Positions 35,999 to 46,502 are shown, counted from the stretch's first letter. The stretch: 64,000 nt of DNA from Mesorhizobium mediterraneum (GCF_002284565.1 NZ_NPKI01000001.1:24742-88741), one strand, 5' to 3'. Notes: a model not told the origin generated them from the letters alone. Program-made: numbers and translations.

Positions 35999-38900
35999 TC
36001 AGGTGGGGCGAAGCGACACCGGGTATACTGCCTTGCGCTGGGCCTGTCCCTCGACATCCAGCGCGAGCGACTTCTCCACCTCCGCGAGCTGCCGGCGCTT
36101 CTCAGCCAGTTCACCGGAGAATCCGAACTCGCCGCCCTCACGCGAGCGATAGGAGGTGAGCCGGCGCTCGGCATCCTCAAGACGCTGGCGATATCGTTCC
36201 TGCTCGTCCTCGAAGCCGGCCAAGGCATGCTCGAGCCGGGCGATGGCGCCAAGCGGCGAGGTGGTGACGGGGAGCTCGATTTCATAATCGGCGCCGGTGC
36301 GCATCAGCATGATGGCATAGCGGTAGCCGTCCTTGCCGAACCGCTCGCCGGAATATTCGAAATCGAACCCGCCGATGGAGGCGACAGTGGTTTCGCCTTG
36401 CTGCTGAAGCTGCACGAGAGTCAGGATTTCCTTCATCAGCGCACGACCGGCGAGTTTGCGCTCGGTGAACGCGTCGCCCCCGACCACCATGCTGAACCGA
36501 TCGCCGGTCGTCGGCACGAGGCGCTCGATATCCTTCCCGACCTCGCCGAGGCGCCGGGTCGAGTATTCGATATCGCGCTCGGCATCGCGGATCTGCCGTC
36601 GAACGGCGTGCTCATCATCAATGTGGGCCGCGCGAAGGCGCTCCAGACGGGCAATGTCTGCCTCCAGACCCCGCCTTCTGCATCAGACGCGGATCGCCCG
36701 AGGCGATCGCCTTGGCCATCGCGAACTGGTTGGCCTGCCCCTCACCCATATCCTCCAACCGCCGGATGGACGTGTCTCCGGAAAGTGCGGCCGCGATGAA
36801 CCGGGCCTTGCGCTCGTTGTTCTGCCACATCTGGGCGTCCATCGATCCTTCGGTGGCGTAGGCGAAGATATCGATGACATCGTGCTGGTTGCCCTGCCGC
36901 AGTATACGGCCTTCGCGCTGCTCGATCTGGGAAGGAAGCCACGGCACGTCGAGATGATGCAGCGCCTTGAGGCGGAGCTGCGCGTTGACGCCGGTGCCCA
37001 TCGTGTCGGAGGAGCCGATCAGGAACCGGACCTTGCCGGCCCGCACATCACCGAACAGGCGCTGCTTGGCTTCCGCCTTCTTGAACTCCTGCATGACGGC
37101 AATTTCCGATGCCGGAACGCCCCTGCGGACCAGTTCATCCCTGATCCAACGATAGGCTGAGAAGCCGCGGCTTTTCTCGACACTGATCGTGCCGAGATCG
37201 GAGAAGATCATCTGCGCTGCGCCCGGAAGCTCGAACGGCTTGCCGTCGGCGCGGACATAGCTGCTTTGCGCTGTTTCCTGCCAGATACGGTAGGCATTGC
37301 CGATCAGGTCGTTGAGCTTGTTATCCGGCTCATTGTCATTGTCGGGATCGACCAGGCGCAGGTCGATCGCGGCGTGCCGGCCATCGGTGATGACCGAGAG
37401 CAGGATGTCGTCACCAGCCTCTGCCGGACGTTCGCGTTCCTCGATGGCCTTGATGCGGGCGTCGAGCACCATCTGGTAGCGCTTGAAGGCCGCAGACGGC
37501 TTAGCGGTGATGATCTGACGTGCGCCGGTCGAAAGCGCCGGCACTTTCACATATTCGCGAAGATCTTCCGGCAGCACCACATCCGCGAAGGAGCGGAACA
37601 TTGCGATCAGCTCCGGCACGTTGACGAAGGTGGCGAAGCGCGTCACCGGCTTGTATTTTCCGGATGGCTGCAATTCGAGTTCGGTCGTGACGTCGCCGAA
37701 GGTCGAAGCCCAGGCGTCGAACTCGTGCAGGCCGCGCTGAAGCAGCGCCTCGTAACCGAGATAGCGCTGCACCGAGAACATCTCGCCAAGCGTATTGGTG
37801 ATGGGCGTGCCGGAAGCCAGCACGAGCGCCCGGCCCGGATTCTTCCGGTCCACGAACCGGGACTTCACATAAAGGTCCCAGGCCCGCTGGGAGCCGTTCG
37901 GATCGACGCCCTTGAGCGTGGACATGTTGGTGGCGAAGCTGAGTTTCCTGAACTCCTGGGCTTCATCGACGATGATCTGGTCGACGCCGATCTCGGAGAT
38001 GGTCAGCAGGTCGTCCTTACGGGTCGCCAGGGCTTCCAGCCGTTCCCTGAGCCCCTCCTTCAGCCGCTCGAGGCGCTTGCGCGAGACGCGGTCGTCGCTC
38101 TCGACCTTGGTCAGCAGCATCTCGTAGAGCTCGAGCTCGTCCTGGATCATCTGTTGCTCGAAGGCCGACGGCACGCCGATGAAGCGGAAGGCGCTGTGCG
38201 TGATGATGATCGCGTCCCAGGCGGCGGTCGCCGCCCGTGACAGGAAGCGATGCCGCTTGTCCTTGGAAAAATTCGTCTCATCGGCCACGAGGATTCGTGC
38301 GGTCGGATAAAGCGCCAGAAATTCGCGAGCCGCCTGTGCAAGGCAATGGCCGGGAACGACCAGCATGGCCTTGGCGATCAGGCCAAGCCGGCGCTGCTCC
38401 ATGACGGCCGCGGCAATCGTCATGGTCTTGCCGGCGCCGACGGCATGGGCAAGGTAAGTCGAGCCGGCCGAGACGATGCGCCAGATGCCGCGCTTTTGGT
38501 GCCCATAAAGAGAAAAGGCGCCGGAGGCGCCTGGAAGTTGCAGGTGATCCCCGTTGAATCTTCGGGGGGCGATGTTGTTGAAGCGGTCATTATAGACCCG
38601 CGCCAGCCGGTCGGTCTGGTCGGGATCGGACCAGATCCAGGTCTGGAAAGCGGTCTTGATCTTCTGCAGCTTTTCCTTGGCGGCTTCCGTATCTACAACA
38701 TTGAGCACGCGCTTTTCAGCATGGCCCTCCTTCACCGTGTCGAAGATCTGCGGCACCCTGCTGTTCAGCGCGTCGGCTATGAGCTCGCCGGCATGACGGC
38801 GATCGGTGCCCCATTCGGACGTGCCGGCCGCCATCCATGCCAACTGGCGTGCCTCGACGGTCCACGACGCCAGCTCCGGCATGTGGTGGATCCTGATCTC

Positions 38901-41114
38901 GGCACCCATCGTCTGCTTGACGAAGGCGGCAACATCGGCGGCGGGTATCCATGGCGCGCCGAGACGCGCGGTGATATCCGAGGGACGAAGATCGGCCGGC
39001 TGCACGCCCTGCAGCGCCGTGACGTTGCGCTCATAGGCGAAATCGAGGGCGGCTGCGGCTTCCGCGACCTTCAACTTGTCGCGGACCTGACCGGAGAGAT
39101 AGGCGTCGGCCGTTTGCCACGAACCGGTCTCCGGATCGCGGTAGATGGCGTCACCCAGCTCGCCAATGACGTCATCGACATCCTCATGCAGCAATTCGGC
39201 GATGTGATCGATGTCAATATGGCCGCGTTCGTTGAGCACGACGGCAAGCGCATCGGAGGCCGATGTGATGATGGGTGCTGCGGGCGGCGCGATGACGCGC
39301 TCGGTGAAAATCGGACCCGGCCGGGCGGTATTGGTTTCGATATCGTAGTCTTCGATAGAAGCGACCAGCCAGCAATCGGGATCATCGAGGCAGGGTTGCA
39401 GGTTGGGGCGGCGATGTGTTTCGCGCACTTCGCCGATTTCGGCATCCCCACTCACCGACATGGTAGTGAAGTTGATGGGCCCGAAGTCGCGCACAAAATT
39501 CGACCAGGCGATGCGCAGCTTGACTTGGGCCGGCTTCCACGGCCGGTTGAGCTCCTGTGCCTTCAGGACTTCACGCACGGCATCACGGATGGGGATGAAT
39601 TTGCGGATGATACGCGCGTGCTTTTCGGGGATGCCTTCGGCGGTGCGGCCCTTGCGGATGGTGATGCTCACTGCAGCGCCATCGATCATCTGCGCAAGGG
39701 CGGTATTTTTCGCGACGAAGAAACTGCCCTCGCGCACTCCGGCGCCTTCCGGCAGGGCATCCACGACATCGGCACTGTCATCGGCGTCATGATCAATCTC
39801 GTCCGGCTCGCCGTCATAAATGGCTTGCGGAAGGAGGGAGATCGCAGCCGTGAGCGCCCGCTCCAGATGGACACCGGGATGAGGCAGGCAGGAATAGGCC
39901 TCGCCGTAAGGCCCCGAGATAGTGGCATGCGTGCCGAGCACGAAATCCGGGTGGCGCGCGAACCAGCGGTTGACGCGGATCGCGCCTTCACCCTCCGTCG
40001 CCTGGCGGAGTTCCTCGATGTCGAGCCAGGACAAATCACTTTCGGACTCGGTGACCTTGCGCTTGCGGAAAAACAGTACGTCGACCACGACGTCCGTGCC
40101 GGCGTCGGCCCGGAAGCTGCCTTCGGGCAGGCGGATGGCGGCGATCAGGTCCGCCGTTTTGGCGATATGCTCACGCGCAGAGGAATCCGCCTTGTCCAAA
40201 GTGCCGGAGCTGGTGACGAAGGCGGCGAAAGCGCCCGGCTTCAACAGGTCGACGGACCGGGCGATGAAATAATCGCGCAGGCGCAGGCCGAGCGAGCGAT
40301 AGGCCCAGTCGGAGCGAATGGTGCGATCGGAAAATGGCGGATTACCGATGGCAAGATCGAAGCTCGCCGGCAGCTCCGTGCGGGCGAAATCGCCAGTGAC
40401 GATACGCGCGCGCGGCTGCAACAGCCTTGCGATGCGTGCCGTGACCGGATCGAGTTCGATCCCGGTGACGTGTGACACAACGCGTAGCGCTTCGGGCATC
40501 AGCGCCGGAAACAGGCCCGTGCCGATGCCGGGCTCGAGCACACGGCCGCCGCGCCAGCCGAGCCGCTGCAGGCCTGACCACATCGCGCGGACGATGAACT
40601 CCGGCGTGAAGTGGGCATACTGGGTGCAGCGGGTGAGCGAGGCGTAGTCGATCTCGCCGACGGTATCCTCCAGAGAAGAGCCGATCTCGTCCCAGCCTTT
40701 GCGGAAGTCGACCTCGCCGGGGCGGCGGAAGACGCCATTGGCAAGGTCGGACGCGCCGAAGCCGGTGAAGCGGATCAGCCTCTCCTGCTCCCCGAGCGTG
40801 GCCGGGCGCTCGTCCGCTTCGATCTCGGCGGCGAGCCGGATCGCCGCGATGTTGCCGCGCGCCCGCTCCTTCCAGCCCCGCGCCAGGCCACGGCTACCAG
40901 CGAGATGGAAGTTCGACCCGCGCGCCCGGCAGGCGGTCGATGGTCGCCGCACGATTGCCGCGCTCGGCAGCGCGGGCGCCGGCGACGACGGATCGGGATC
41001 GTCGTCACCGTCGGGCTCGACAGCGTCGCCAAAGGCCGTCACGCCGAGGCCGAGGCCGGAGGAAAGCGCGGTGTTGCCGAAAAGATCGATGGTGAAAGGA
41101 TCGTCATGCGACAT
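35999..41114 (-). pseudogene. adenine-methylase/helicase giant protein, frameshifted near the C-terminus
   Basis: From the ATG at 41114 (M-S-H-D-D-P-F-T-I) an open frame of about 1500 residues runs to 36618. An N6-methyltransferase domain has V-L-E-P-G-I-G-T-G at about 192-200 and the catalytic N-P-P-F at 258-261. A superfamily 2 helicase follows with A-V-G-A-G-K-T near 890 and V-D-E-A-Q-E-F near 1051, then the helicase C-terminal half with Q-R-E-G-R-I-L-R-Q-G-N. At about 36675 a run of four Gs gives one base too many: the other frame continues G-L-E-A-D-I-A-R-L-E-R-L-R and stays open to 35999. Restored length is about 1690 residues. Such proteins are plasmid-borne and thought to modify or protect entering DNA. 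Loss of the last 180 residues may or may not abolish activity. Confidence 0.82.
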
Positions 41115-41239
41115 GTCTGGATCTCCTGAATGAGGGCGCACGTCGCCGTTCCGCTGGAAGGCTCCAGCCGGCCGGACGTGCGCGGGATGTGGGGTTTGGG
41201 ATGTTGGACGGCCGCCGGACGGCGCCCACCGACGGATCG

Positions 41240-41644
41240 CTAATCTCGCTCGATCACGAAGAGCTGCATCGAGTCCTGCAGGAACGCGATGCGCAGATGC
41301 GTGCAGCCGGGACTGGCTGCGATCAGGGCCTCAAGGCCTTCGGCGTCGAGGAAATCCACGCCGTCGTCGCCGCCGAACGTCCGGCGTTTGACCTCGAACC
41401 AGTCGTCGTTCTTGCGCGGATCGCATTCCTCGGCGTAAGCGACGAGCGGCTTCGCCCCCTTGGGGAGCTCGCCGTTGGAGCATAGGTAGACGCCGTGGTC
41501 TCCGACGAGCCAGAGACCGGGCTTCCGGTTGTCGGCGGCGGGTAGTCCGAGGTGGGGATCGCGAAACCCGCCATTGGCTTTTGCGTCGGCAATCCCGCGA
41601 GCGATGACCTCGCGGACGGCGGCGATGGGAAACGTCAACATCAT
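41240..41644 (-). CDS. DUF3085 protein
   Basis: 134 residues from ATG-ATG at 41644 with GGAGGCG upstream. The family phrase G-L-W-L-V-G-D-H-G-V-Y-L-C-S-N-G and the C-P-R-K-N-D-D-W-F region are clear, giving a small mixed alpha/beta fold. DUF3085 proteins occur on rhizobial plasmids beside DUF1419 and methylase-helicase genes as here. Function is unknown. It lies 12 bases after the DUF1419 gene and belongs to its operon. Confidence 0.87.
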   Translation of the reverse strand: MMLTFPIAAVREVIARGIADAKANGGFRDPHLGLPAADNRKPGLWLVGDHGVYLCSNGELPKGAKPLVAYAEECDPRKNDDWFEVKRRTFGGDDGVDFLDAEGLEALIAASPGCTHLRIAFLQDSMQLFVIERD

Positions 41645-41656
41645 CTCACGCCTCCG

Positions 41657-42259
41657 TCACGCCGCGATCGCGTCTGGGAGATAGCGCAGATGCACGGGCA
41701 GCTTCGCCGCGATCTCATCATCGGTGAGCTCTTCCAGCAGCTTCAGCGTGGTGCCCTGGCGGCCGCCATAGAAAATCACCGTGCGCTTGCCGCGGTCGCG
41801 TTCCGGCCAGCGCTCCCCGGCGTAGCCGCGATAGTCGTCGTGGGTGCTCGACCAGATGTGCTCCAGGCGCTCCTCGCGGGTCATCGCCCGAACGGGACGG
41901 GTTTCGCGTTCGACGATCGCATCGCGCATCTGCTCGGGCGAGCCCTTGTCGAGCAGGTCGCAATAGCCGTGGAAATACCGCATGCGGCCATCGATGTTCA
42001 GGACGTAGAAGATGCTGGTGATGCGGTCGGTGAGAAACTCACGCAACGCGAACATCTCGCCTCGCATCCAGAGCGGCGGCAGGACCTCGAACATGTAGTC
42101 GTGCTCAGCCCGTGAGATCTCGAACCATTCGCCGCGGTACAAAGCACTGGCATCGTCCTGGAACCGATCAGGACGCTGAGCGTGGCGGTCGAACATGCGG
42201 AACATCTGCCGGCGATCGGCGATGCCATGATAAACCTTGCGGACGGACAAGAGGGTCAT
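41657..42259 (-). CDS. DUF1419 protein
   Basis: 200 residues from the ATG at 42259 (GGAGCCC upstream). It starts M-T-L-L-S-V-R-K-V-Y-x-G-I-A-D-R-x-Q-M-F-x-M-F-D-R and contains F-E-I-S-R-A-E-H-D-Y-M-F-E-V-L-P-P-L-W-M-R, both typical of DUF1419. The family is restricted mostly to alphaproteobacterial plasmids and has no known activity. It is followed closely by the DUF3085 gene. A large inverted repeat lies upstream. Confidence 0.87.
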   Translation of the reverse strand: MTLLSVRKVYHGIADRRQMFRMFDRHAQRPDRFQDDASALYRGEWFEISRAEHDYMFEVLPPLWMRGEMFALREFLTDRITSIFYVLNIDGRMRYFHGYCDLLDKGSPEQMRDAIVERETRPVRAMTREERLEHIWSSTHDDYRGYAGERWPERDRGKRTVIFYGGRQGTTLKLLEELTDDEIAAKLPVHLRYLPDAIAA

Positions 42260-42364
42260 GGGTGGGCTCCTTTCAGCCTCGTCGGGCTGGAGCGCGGCTC
42301 ATCCACTCGATGTCGCCATCCTCTTCCGCCCTTCCTGACCCCTCCTCCGCGGCCGCCTCTCCGT

Positions 42365-42418
42365 CCGGCCGGGTCAAGGGCCGCGAAGCGGGCGCAGCTT
42401 TACCCTTGACGCGGCCGG
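42365..42418. repeat. large hairpin between Toprim gene and DUF1419
   Basis: CCGGCCGGGTCAAGGG (42365-42380) pairs with CCCTTGACGCGGCCGG (42403-42418), 16-base arms with one mismatch and a 22-base loop. It lies 24 bases after the Toprim-gene stop on the minus strand. No T-run follows, so it may be a transcript-end stabiliser or attenuator. Confidence 0.6.
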
Positions 42419-42441
42419 CGGGCATGCGGCAGCCAGGCTTC

Positions 42442-43365
42442 TTATTTCCTCTTTTCTCGCTTTCCCCGGTTCTTCACCCTTGCCTTGAGCTCGGAGTTCC
42501 AGTCCTCCTCGTGCGGGCGGAGACGTTCGAAGCCGCAGCTAGCCTCGCGGGCGACCGCTTCGAGGCGAACCGCGTAGGTGTTGCCCTGCGCGTTGTTGTC
42601 CGTGGCGGCGACCAGCAATAGGCCCTCCCGCGCCGCCAGCAGCCGGATAGCCGCATCGGTGACAGGAGCCCAGCCGCCCCCGGTACTGACATAGAGGCTA
42701 TCGCGCCGAGTGCTCTCGAGCGCGGCGAGACTCATGGCGTCGATGGCGGCCTCGGTGACGCAGAGACGGAGCGCATCGCAGAAGCCAAACCGGAACAGCA
42801 CCTTCGCGCCGCCGGTCGAAAAGCCGCGCCATTCCGGACCGCGTTCCTCCCAGCCGGTCACGCCCCCCTCCCCGTCCCTGTGAGCGGCCCACATGCTGCC
42901 GCGAGGACCTTCGCGCAGGAGGTCATGCCGGATGGCGGCGCTGATCACGGCTTCCGGAAGATGACGCTCGTCGCGCAGGTAGCGCCATGTCATCGATCCC
43001 GGCCAGGGCTTGCGGCGGCCGCTCCAGCGTTCGGCGACGCCGAGATCCGGCCCGCGCTTCCGCGCCTGCCTCTTCCACACAGGCTCGCGCGGCTCGTGGC
43101 CGACCAGCCGGGCGACCAGCAACTTCGCCTCCCCGAAACCCACCCCATGCAAATGGGTCATCAGCGAGAACACATCCCCCTTCGCGTCAGAGAGCGGATC
43201 GAACCAGCCTTTTCCGTCATGGATCACGATGACGATCTGGTCGCCCCGCCGGTATTTGACCGCACGTCGGGTACTCTCCTTCAGGTCGATCGCGTAACCG
43301 GCCTGATCCAGCGCGGCCGCGCAGGCCACCCTATGTCGAAGTTCATCGAGTTCGTCCTGTTCCAT
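42442..43365 (-). CDS. DUF3991-Toprim protein (primase-like)
   Basis: 307 residues from the ATG at 43365 (AAGAGGGAC upstream). The N-terminal DUF3991-type domain (about 15-130) contains F-D-P-L-S-D-A-K-G-D-V-F and a conserved W-R-Y-L. The C-terminal Toprim domain has the catalytic Glu in V-T-E-A-A-I-D-A-M-S-L (about 200-210) and the D-N-N pair in V-A-A-T-D-N-N-A-Q-G (about 255-264). Toprim proteins of this type act as plasmid primases or recombination-type enzymes and may start complementary-strand synthesis after transfer. The C-terminus is very basic (K-N-R-G-K-R-E-K-R-K). Confidence 0.85.
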   Translation of the reverse strand: MEQDELDELRHRVACAAALDQAGYAIDLKESTRRAVKYRRGDQIVIVIHDGKGWFDPLSDAKGDVFSLMTHLHGVGFGEAKLLVARLVGHEPREPVWKRQARKRGPDLGVAERWSGRRKPWPGSMTWRYLRDERHLPEAVISAAIRHDLLREGPRGSMWAAHRDGEGGVTGWEERGPEWRGFSTGGAKVLFRFGFCDALRLCVTEAAIDAMSLAALESTRRDSLYVSTGGGWAPVTDAAIRLLAAREGLLLVAATDNNAQGNTYAVRLEAVAREASCGFERLRPHEEDWNSELKARVKNRGKREKRK

Positions 43366-43584
43366 GTCCCTCTTTCGTGCGCCGCAGGCGCCCGCCTTCC
43401 GTCAGGTTTTCTTTCCCGCACCTTGCGGGACGACTTCCGGATGCCGCGAAGAGCAAAGGCGGCAAGGGCGCGGCTGGCAATGTGTGTTTTTGCACCTCGC
43501 GCCGTCGCCCGCGGGCCAGCCGCGGCGCAGCTTCCCTTGCCGCCGTTAACTCGCAAGTGGCACCTCCGGGAGGAGGAAGCCGGC

Positions 43585-43767
43585 TCAATGAGCCGGCCCC
43601 TGTTCAAAGGGATCGTATTCGGCAAGGGTCTCGACCTCATCGTCGTCGAGTTCGGCGCTTGGCAGGACGCCGAATTCGTCGCCGGAGCGGAAGAGCGTGA
43701 CAGGGACCATGAGGGTGCGGGCGAGCTGGAAGGCGTGGTTTTGGACGAGGGAAAGATCTTGCGACAT
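43585..43767 (-). CDS. small acidic hypothetical protein
   Basis: 60 residues from the ATG at 43767. It begins M-S-Q-D-L-S-L-V-Q-N-H-A-F-Q-L-A-R and ends with an acidic stretch E-L-D-D-D-E-V-E-T-L-A-E-Y-D-P-F-E. Similar small proteins precede Toprim genes on related plasmids, as I recall. An upstream frame extension is not supported. It is likely the first gene of the leftward group 43767-41240, with a 220-base leader after it. Confidence 0.65.
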   Translation of the reverse strand: MSQDLSLVQNHAFQLARTLMVPVTLFRSGDEFGVLPSAELDDDEVETLAEYDPFEQGPAH

Positions 43768-44438
43768 CTGAGGGCTCCATCCTTGGAGCGGGCCAATTCC
43801 CGCTCGATGGCTCCTCAAAGGTCGGGCTCCGGGCGCGATCACCGCAAAGGCCAAGCCGGCGCGGCCGCAGCTTGCTAGCGGACCCCTTCAGGGGTTGATC
43901 GTGGAAGATCCGGAGCTGGACCAGGAAGCCATCTCAAGAGAGCGGGATTGGGCTGCGGGCCGAGCCCGCGTGCCGCCCGATCGGCTCACACATTGAAGGG
44001 GTCAGGACAAGAACTGTTCCCTCGAACGCGCTAAGACGAACGGAAAGCGAACACCGCGATCGGCATTGGCTTTCCCGAACGGACTGCTTGGCAGCTGTGC
44101 TGCTCTGCGACCTCTGGGAAGGTGAAAATATCAACACTTCTCGGACCTTCCACCGGAGGTGTTGAACGGGAAGCCTGACCCGAAGCGGCCCTTCCTGGAC
44201 CGAATTTCCTTCCCGGAAGCCGACGTTCACCAGAACCACCAGTCTTGACCCCCAAACCGGTCCTTGCTGGGCCGATTTGGCGGCTCGTAAGCGGACGTTG
44301 CCCGGAACCAGCGACTTTGCACCGTTCCTGCCGTTCCAATTGAAATCAGCTACGGCGCTAGGTGACCCGGCTCCAGTCATTCCCAAAGCCGTCGGCTTCT
44401 TCAAGCCGCCGATCAGCGGCATGGAAGTGGCATGTTAC
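43768..44438. other. non-coding boundary between plasmid island and cargo
   Basis: About 670 bases with the promoter of the leftward group near 43800 and, beyond, AT-richer sequence. The minus strand has phrases that repeat in slightly different form (A-A-K-S-A-Q-Q-G-P-V-W ... V-N-V-G-F-R-E-G), typical of decayed dispersed repeats in Mesorhizobium, but no gene. It marks the change from coupled plasmid genes to mosaic cargo. Confidence 0.5.
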
Positions 44439-46376
44439 TCAGCCCGCTTGGGCGCGCTGAACGTCCATAGGGGGCGATGCTGACGTCGCGACTTTGCCAA
44501 GCTGGAAGACCTCCGTCGCCTCGCCGCGGCCGCGCAGCCGGTGCTTGCCCGCCGGGATCCTTTCGAACCTTTCGTCGAGCCGCGACGCGGTCTCGCCGGA
44601 AATGGCGATTGCGGCGGTGGCGCCCGGTTCGAGCTGCTTGCCGAGGTCCTGCAGCCGCTGGCTGACGTTCACGGTGTCGCCGACGATCGTATAGTTGACG
44701 CGGTCGGATGCGCCGATATTGCCGACGATGACGGAGCCCGTGTGGATGCCGATGCGGACATGAAGCGGAGGCCGGCCTTCGCCAGCCGCTTCCAGATTGT
44801 CCTTGTCCAGCTCCTCGCGGATGGCCGCGGCTGCGCGGACGGCCGCGGCGGCATGGCCCTTCAGACGATCCGGCGCGCCGAAGAACGCCAGCATGCCGTC
44901 GCCCAGGAACTTGTCGACAGTACCGCCATGTGCATCGACCGCGCCGCACAGGATCGCGAAGTGGTGGTTCAGCAGCCTGGCCGCGGCGGCGGCGTCCATC
45001 TGCTCCGACAGCGTGGTGAAGCCGGCGATGTCGGTGAACATGACGGTGACGACCGCTTCGCGCGGTTCGGCGATGCCGATCTCTCCGGTGCGCACCAGCT
45101 TGGCCACCAGCGAGCGCGGAATATAGGTCGAGAATGCACGCAGACCGATCAGCATGGCATTGAAGGCCGAAGCCTGGTTGTCCAACTCCAGCACCCTGCT
45201 GCGCGGCAGGGGGGTCACGCCGTCGAGATCGAAATCGGCGACGCGCGTGGCCTGGCCGGCAATCGCCTGGATCCGGCGCGACAGGCGCTTGCCGAGAAGA
45301 ATCGCGACGATGACCGCCACCGCCATCGCGAAAAGTCCAAGCATGGCCGATCCCATGACGCGCTCGATTTCGTCACCGATCTGACTGGTCTTGAAATATG
45401 CGCCGAGCGTCCAGGGCCGGTCGCCATAGCCGGTGATCTCACGGGTAATAGCGACGTAAGTGTTCTCTCCGTCCCATGACGTCGAACCGTCCTTGTCGTC
45501 AAGCTGGATTTCGGCAACCTCGATATCGCGGGTACGCTGCGTGCTGAACTCCGCTTCCGGTTTGCGCGCCTCATATCCGGCGAGAACCGGATCGCCGAAA
45601 TTGGCGAGCGGCGTCAGCGGCAGGATGCCGTTCTTCAGCGCATCCGGGGAAGCCAGCCGCTGGTCCGCCAGGATGGATCCGTCGCCATCCAGAATGAAGG
45701 CATGCGTGCCGAAGCGCGACGACAGTTCCTGCGTGATTTTGGACAAGTTCTGCAGTTCCACCGCGGCGATCACCCAGGCCTTCGTGGCGCCATCGCGTGA
45801 CAGCGGCGCCGAGACGTTGGCGAACAAGCCATATTCGTTGGCCACGAAGGCGCCCCACCGGCGTCCGTCGACCTGCTGGCGCTCTTCAAGAACGGCGCGC
45901 ACTTGCGGCGATTTCTCGGTCTCGGCGGGGAGTTTCCGGATCGTTCCGGCAGGATATTTGGCGTCGTTGTCCCCGGTCACCGCCGCCCCCCTGCAAATCA
46001 GGTCGGGTGTGCAGATCAACATTGCGTTCACCCCCGGCACTGCCGCCAGCGCACTGGCAAGTGCCGCCGACATCGCCTCGTCGTCGATCTGGAACTCGCC
46101 CTTCTTGTAGAGCTGCGCGACGCCGTCCACGGCGCTCTCGGCGCGCCCCATCTCGGCGCGCAGCAAATCCTCCATCGCATCGATCAGGAGCGTCGACTGG
46201 GCGCCGAGCAGGTCGAAAGTGTTGCGAAGGTTGGCGCCGACCGACAATGCGAGCACGCCGCCGACCGACAGGAACACGAGGCTGCCGAAACTCATCGCCA
46301 TGATGACTGCAATGGGGATGCGACGCCGCTTCTTTTCGGGGCGGACCAGACGCACTGGTTGTGCGGACGTGCTCAT
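44439..46376 (-). CDS. adenylate/guanylate cyclase with periplasmic sensor
   Basis: 645 residues from the ATG at 46376 (a start 24 bases upstream is possible). A membrane segment at about 20-45 and another at about 342-362 flank a large periplasmic sensor domain of double-CACHE type. A HAMP linker follows, then a class III cyclase domain with M-F-T-D-I-A-G-F-T (metal Asp) near 445, G-D-G-M-L-A-F-F-G (second Asp) near 495, and the transition-state N-x-x-x-R-like stretch V-N-Y-T-I-V-G-D-T-V-N-V-S-Q-R-L near 575. The product is probably cAMP in response to an external ligand. Rhizobia carry many such cyclases. The sensed ligand is unknown. Confidence 0.88.
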   Translation of the reverse strand: MSTSAQPVRLVRPEKKRRRIPIAVIMAMSFGSLVFLSVGGVLALSVGANLRNTFDLLGAQSTLLIDAMEDLLRAEMGRAESAVDGVAQLYKKGEFQIDDEAMSAALASALAAVPGVNAMLICTPDLICRGAAVTGDNDAKYPAGTIRKLPAETEKSPQVRAVLEERQQVDGRRWGAFVANEYGLFANVSAPLSRDGATKAWVIAAVELQNLSKITQELSSRFGTHAFILDGDGSILADQRLASPDALKNGILPLTPLANFGDPVLAGYEARKPEAEFSTQRTRDIEVAEIQLDDKDGSTSWDGENTYVAITREITGYGDRPWTLGAYFKTSQIGDEIERVMGSAMLGLFAMAVAVIVAILLGKRLSRRIQAIAGQATRVADFDLDGVTPLPRSRVLELDNQASAFNAMLIGLRAFSTYIPRSLVAKLVRTGEIGIAEPREAVVTVMFTDIAGFTTLSEQMDAAAAARLLNHHFAILCGAVDAHGGTVDKFLGDGMLAFFGAPDRLKGHAAAAVRAAAAIREELDKDNLEAAGEGRPPLHVRIGIHTGSVIVGNIGASDRVNYTIVGDTVNVSQRLQDLGKQLEPGATAAIAISGETASRLDERFERIPAGKHRLRGRGEATEVFQLGKVATSASPPMDVQRAQAG

Positions 46377-46388
46377 GCAGCCAATGTC

Positions 46389-46502
46389 ATAGTGCGCCAC
46401 CGCATTGCAAGCCCGGTGACGGCTTTAAGGAGAGGACGCGCCGAAGCATTCGCACCAATATGGCGCCGACGTTTCCGGCGCCGATGATTCCGATCCTCAT
46501 AG
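46389..46502 (-). pseudogene. NAD(P)-binding oxidoreductase, N-terminal stub
   Basis: AAGGAAC precedes an ATG at 46502 and the frame reads M-R-I-G-I-I-G-A-G-N-V-G-A-I-L-V-R-M-L, a Rossmann G-x-G-x-x-G start like that of F420/NADP-dependent reductases. It loses its sense after about 20 residues and stops at 37. Only the stub remains beside the cyclase gene. Confidence 0.6.

Noticed and set aside
38250..40475. A 741-codon open frame on the plus strand
   Set aside because: It is exactly antisense to the methylase-helicase domain region, has compositional residue use (many Arg, His, Gly, Asp) and no family. The minus-strand protein has clear motifs.
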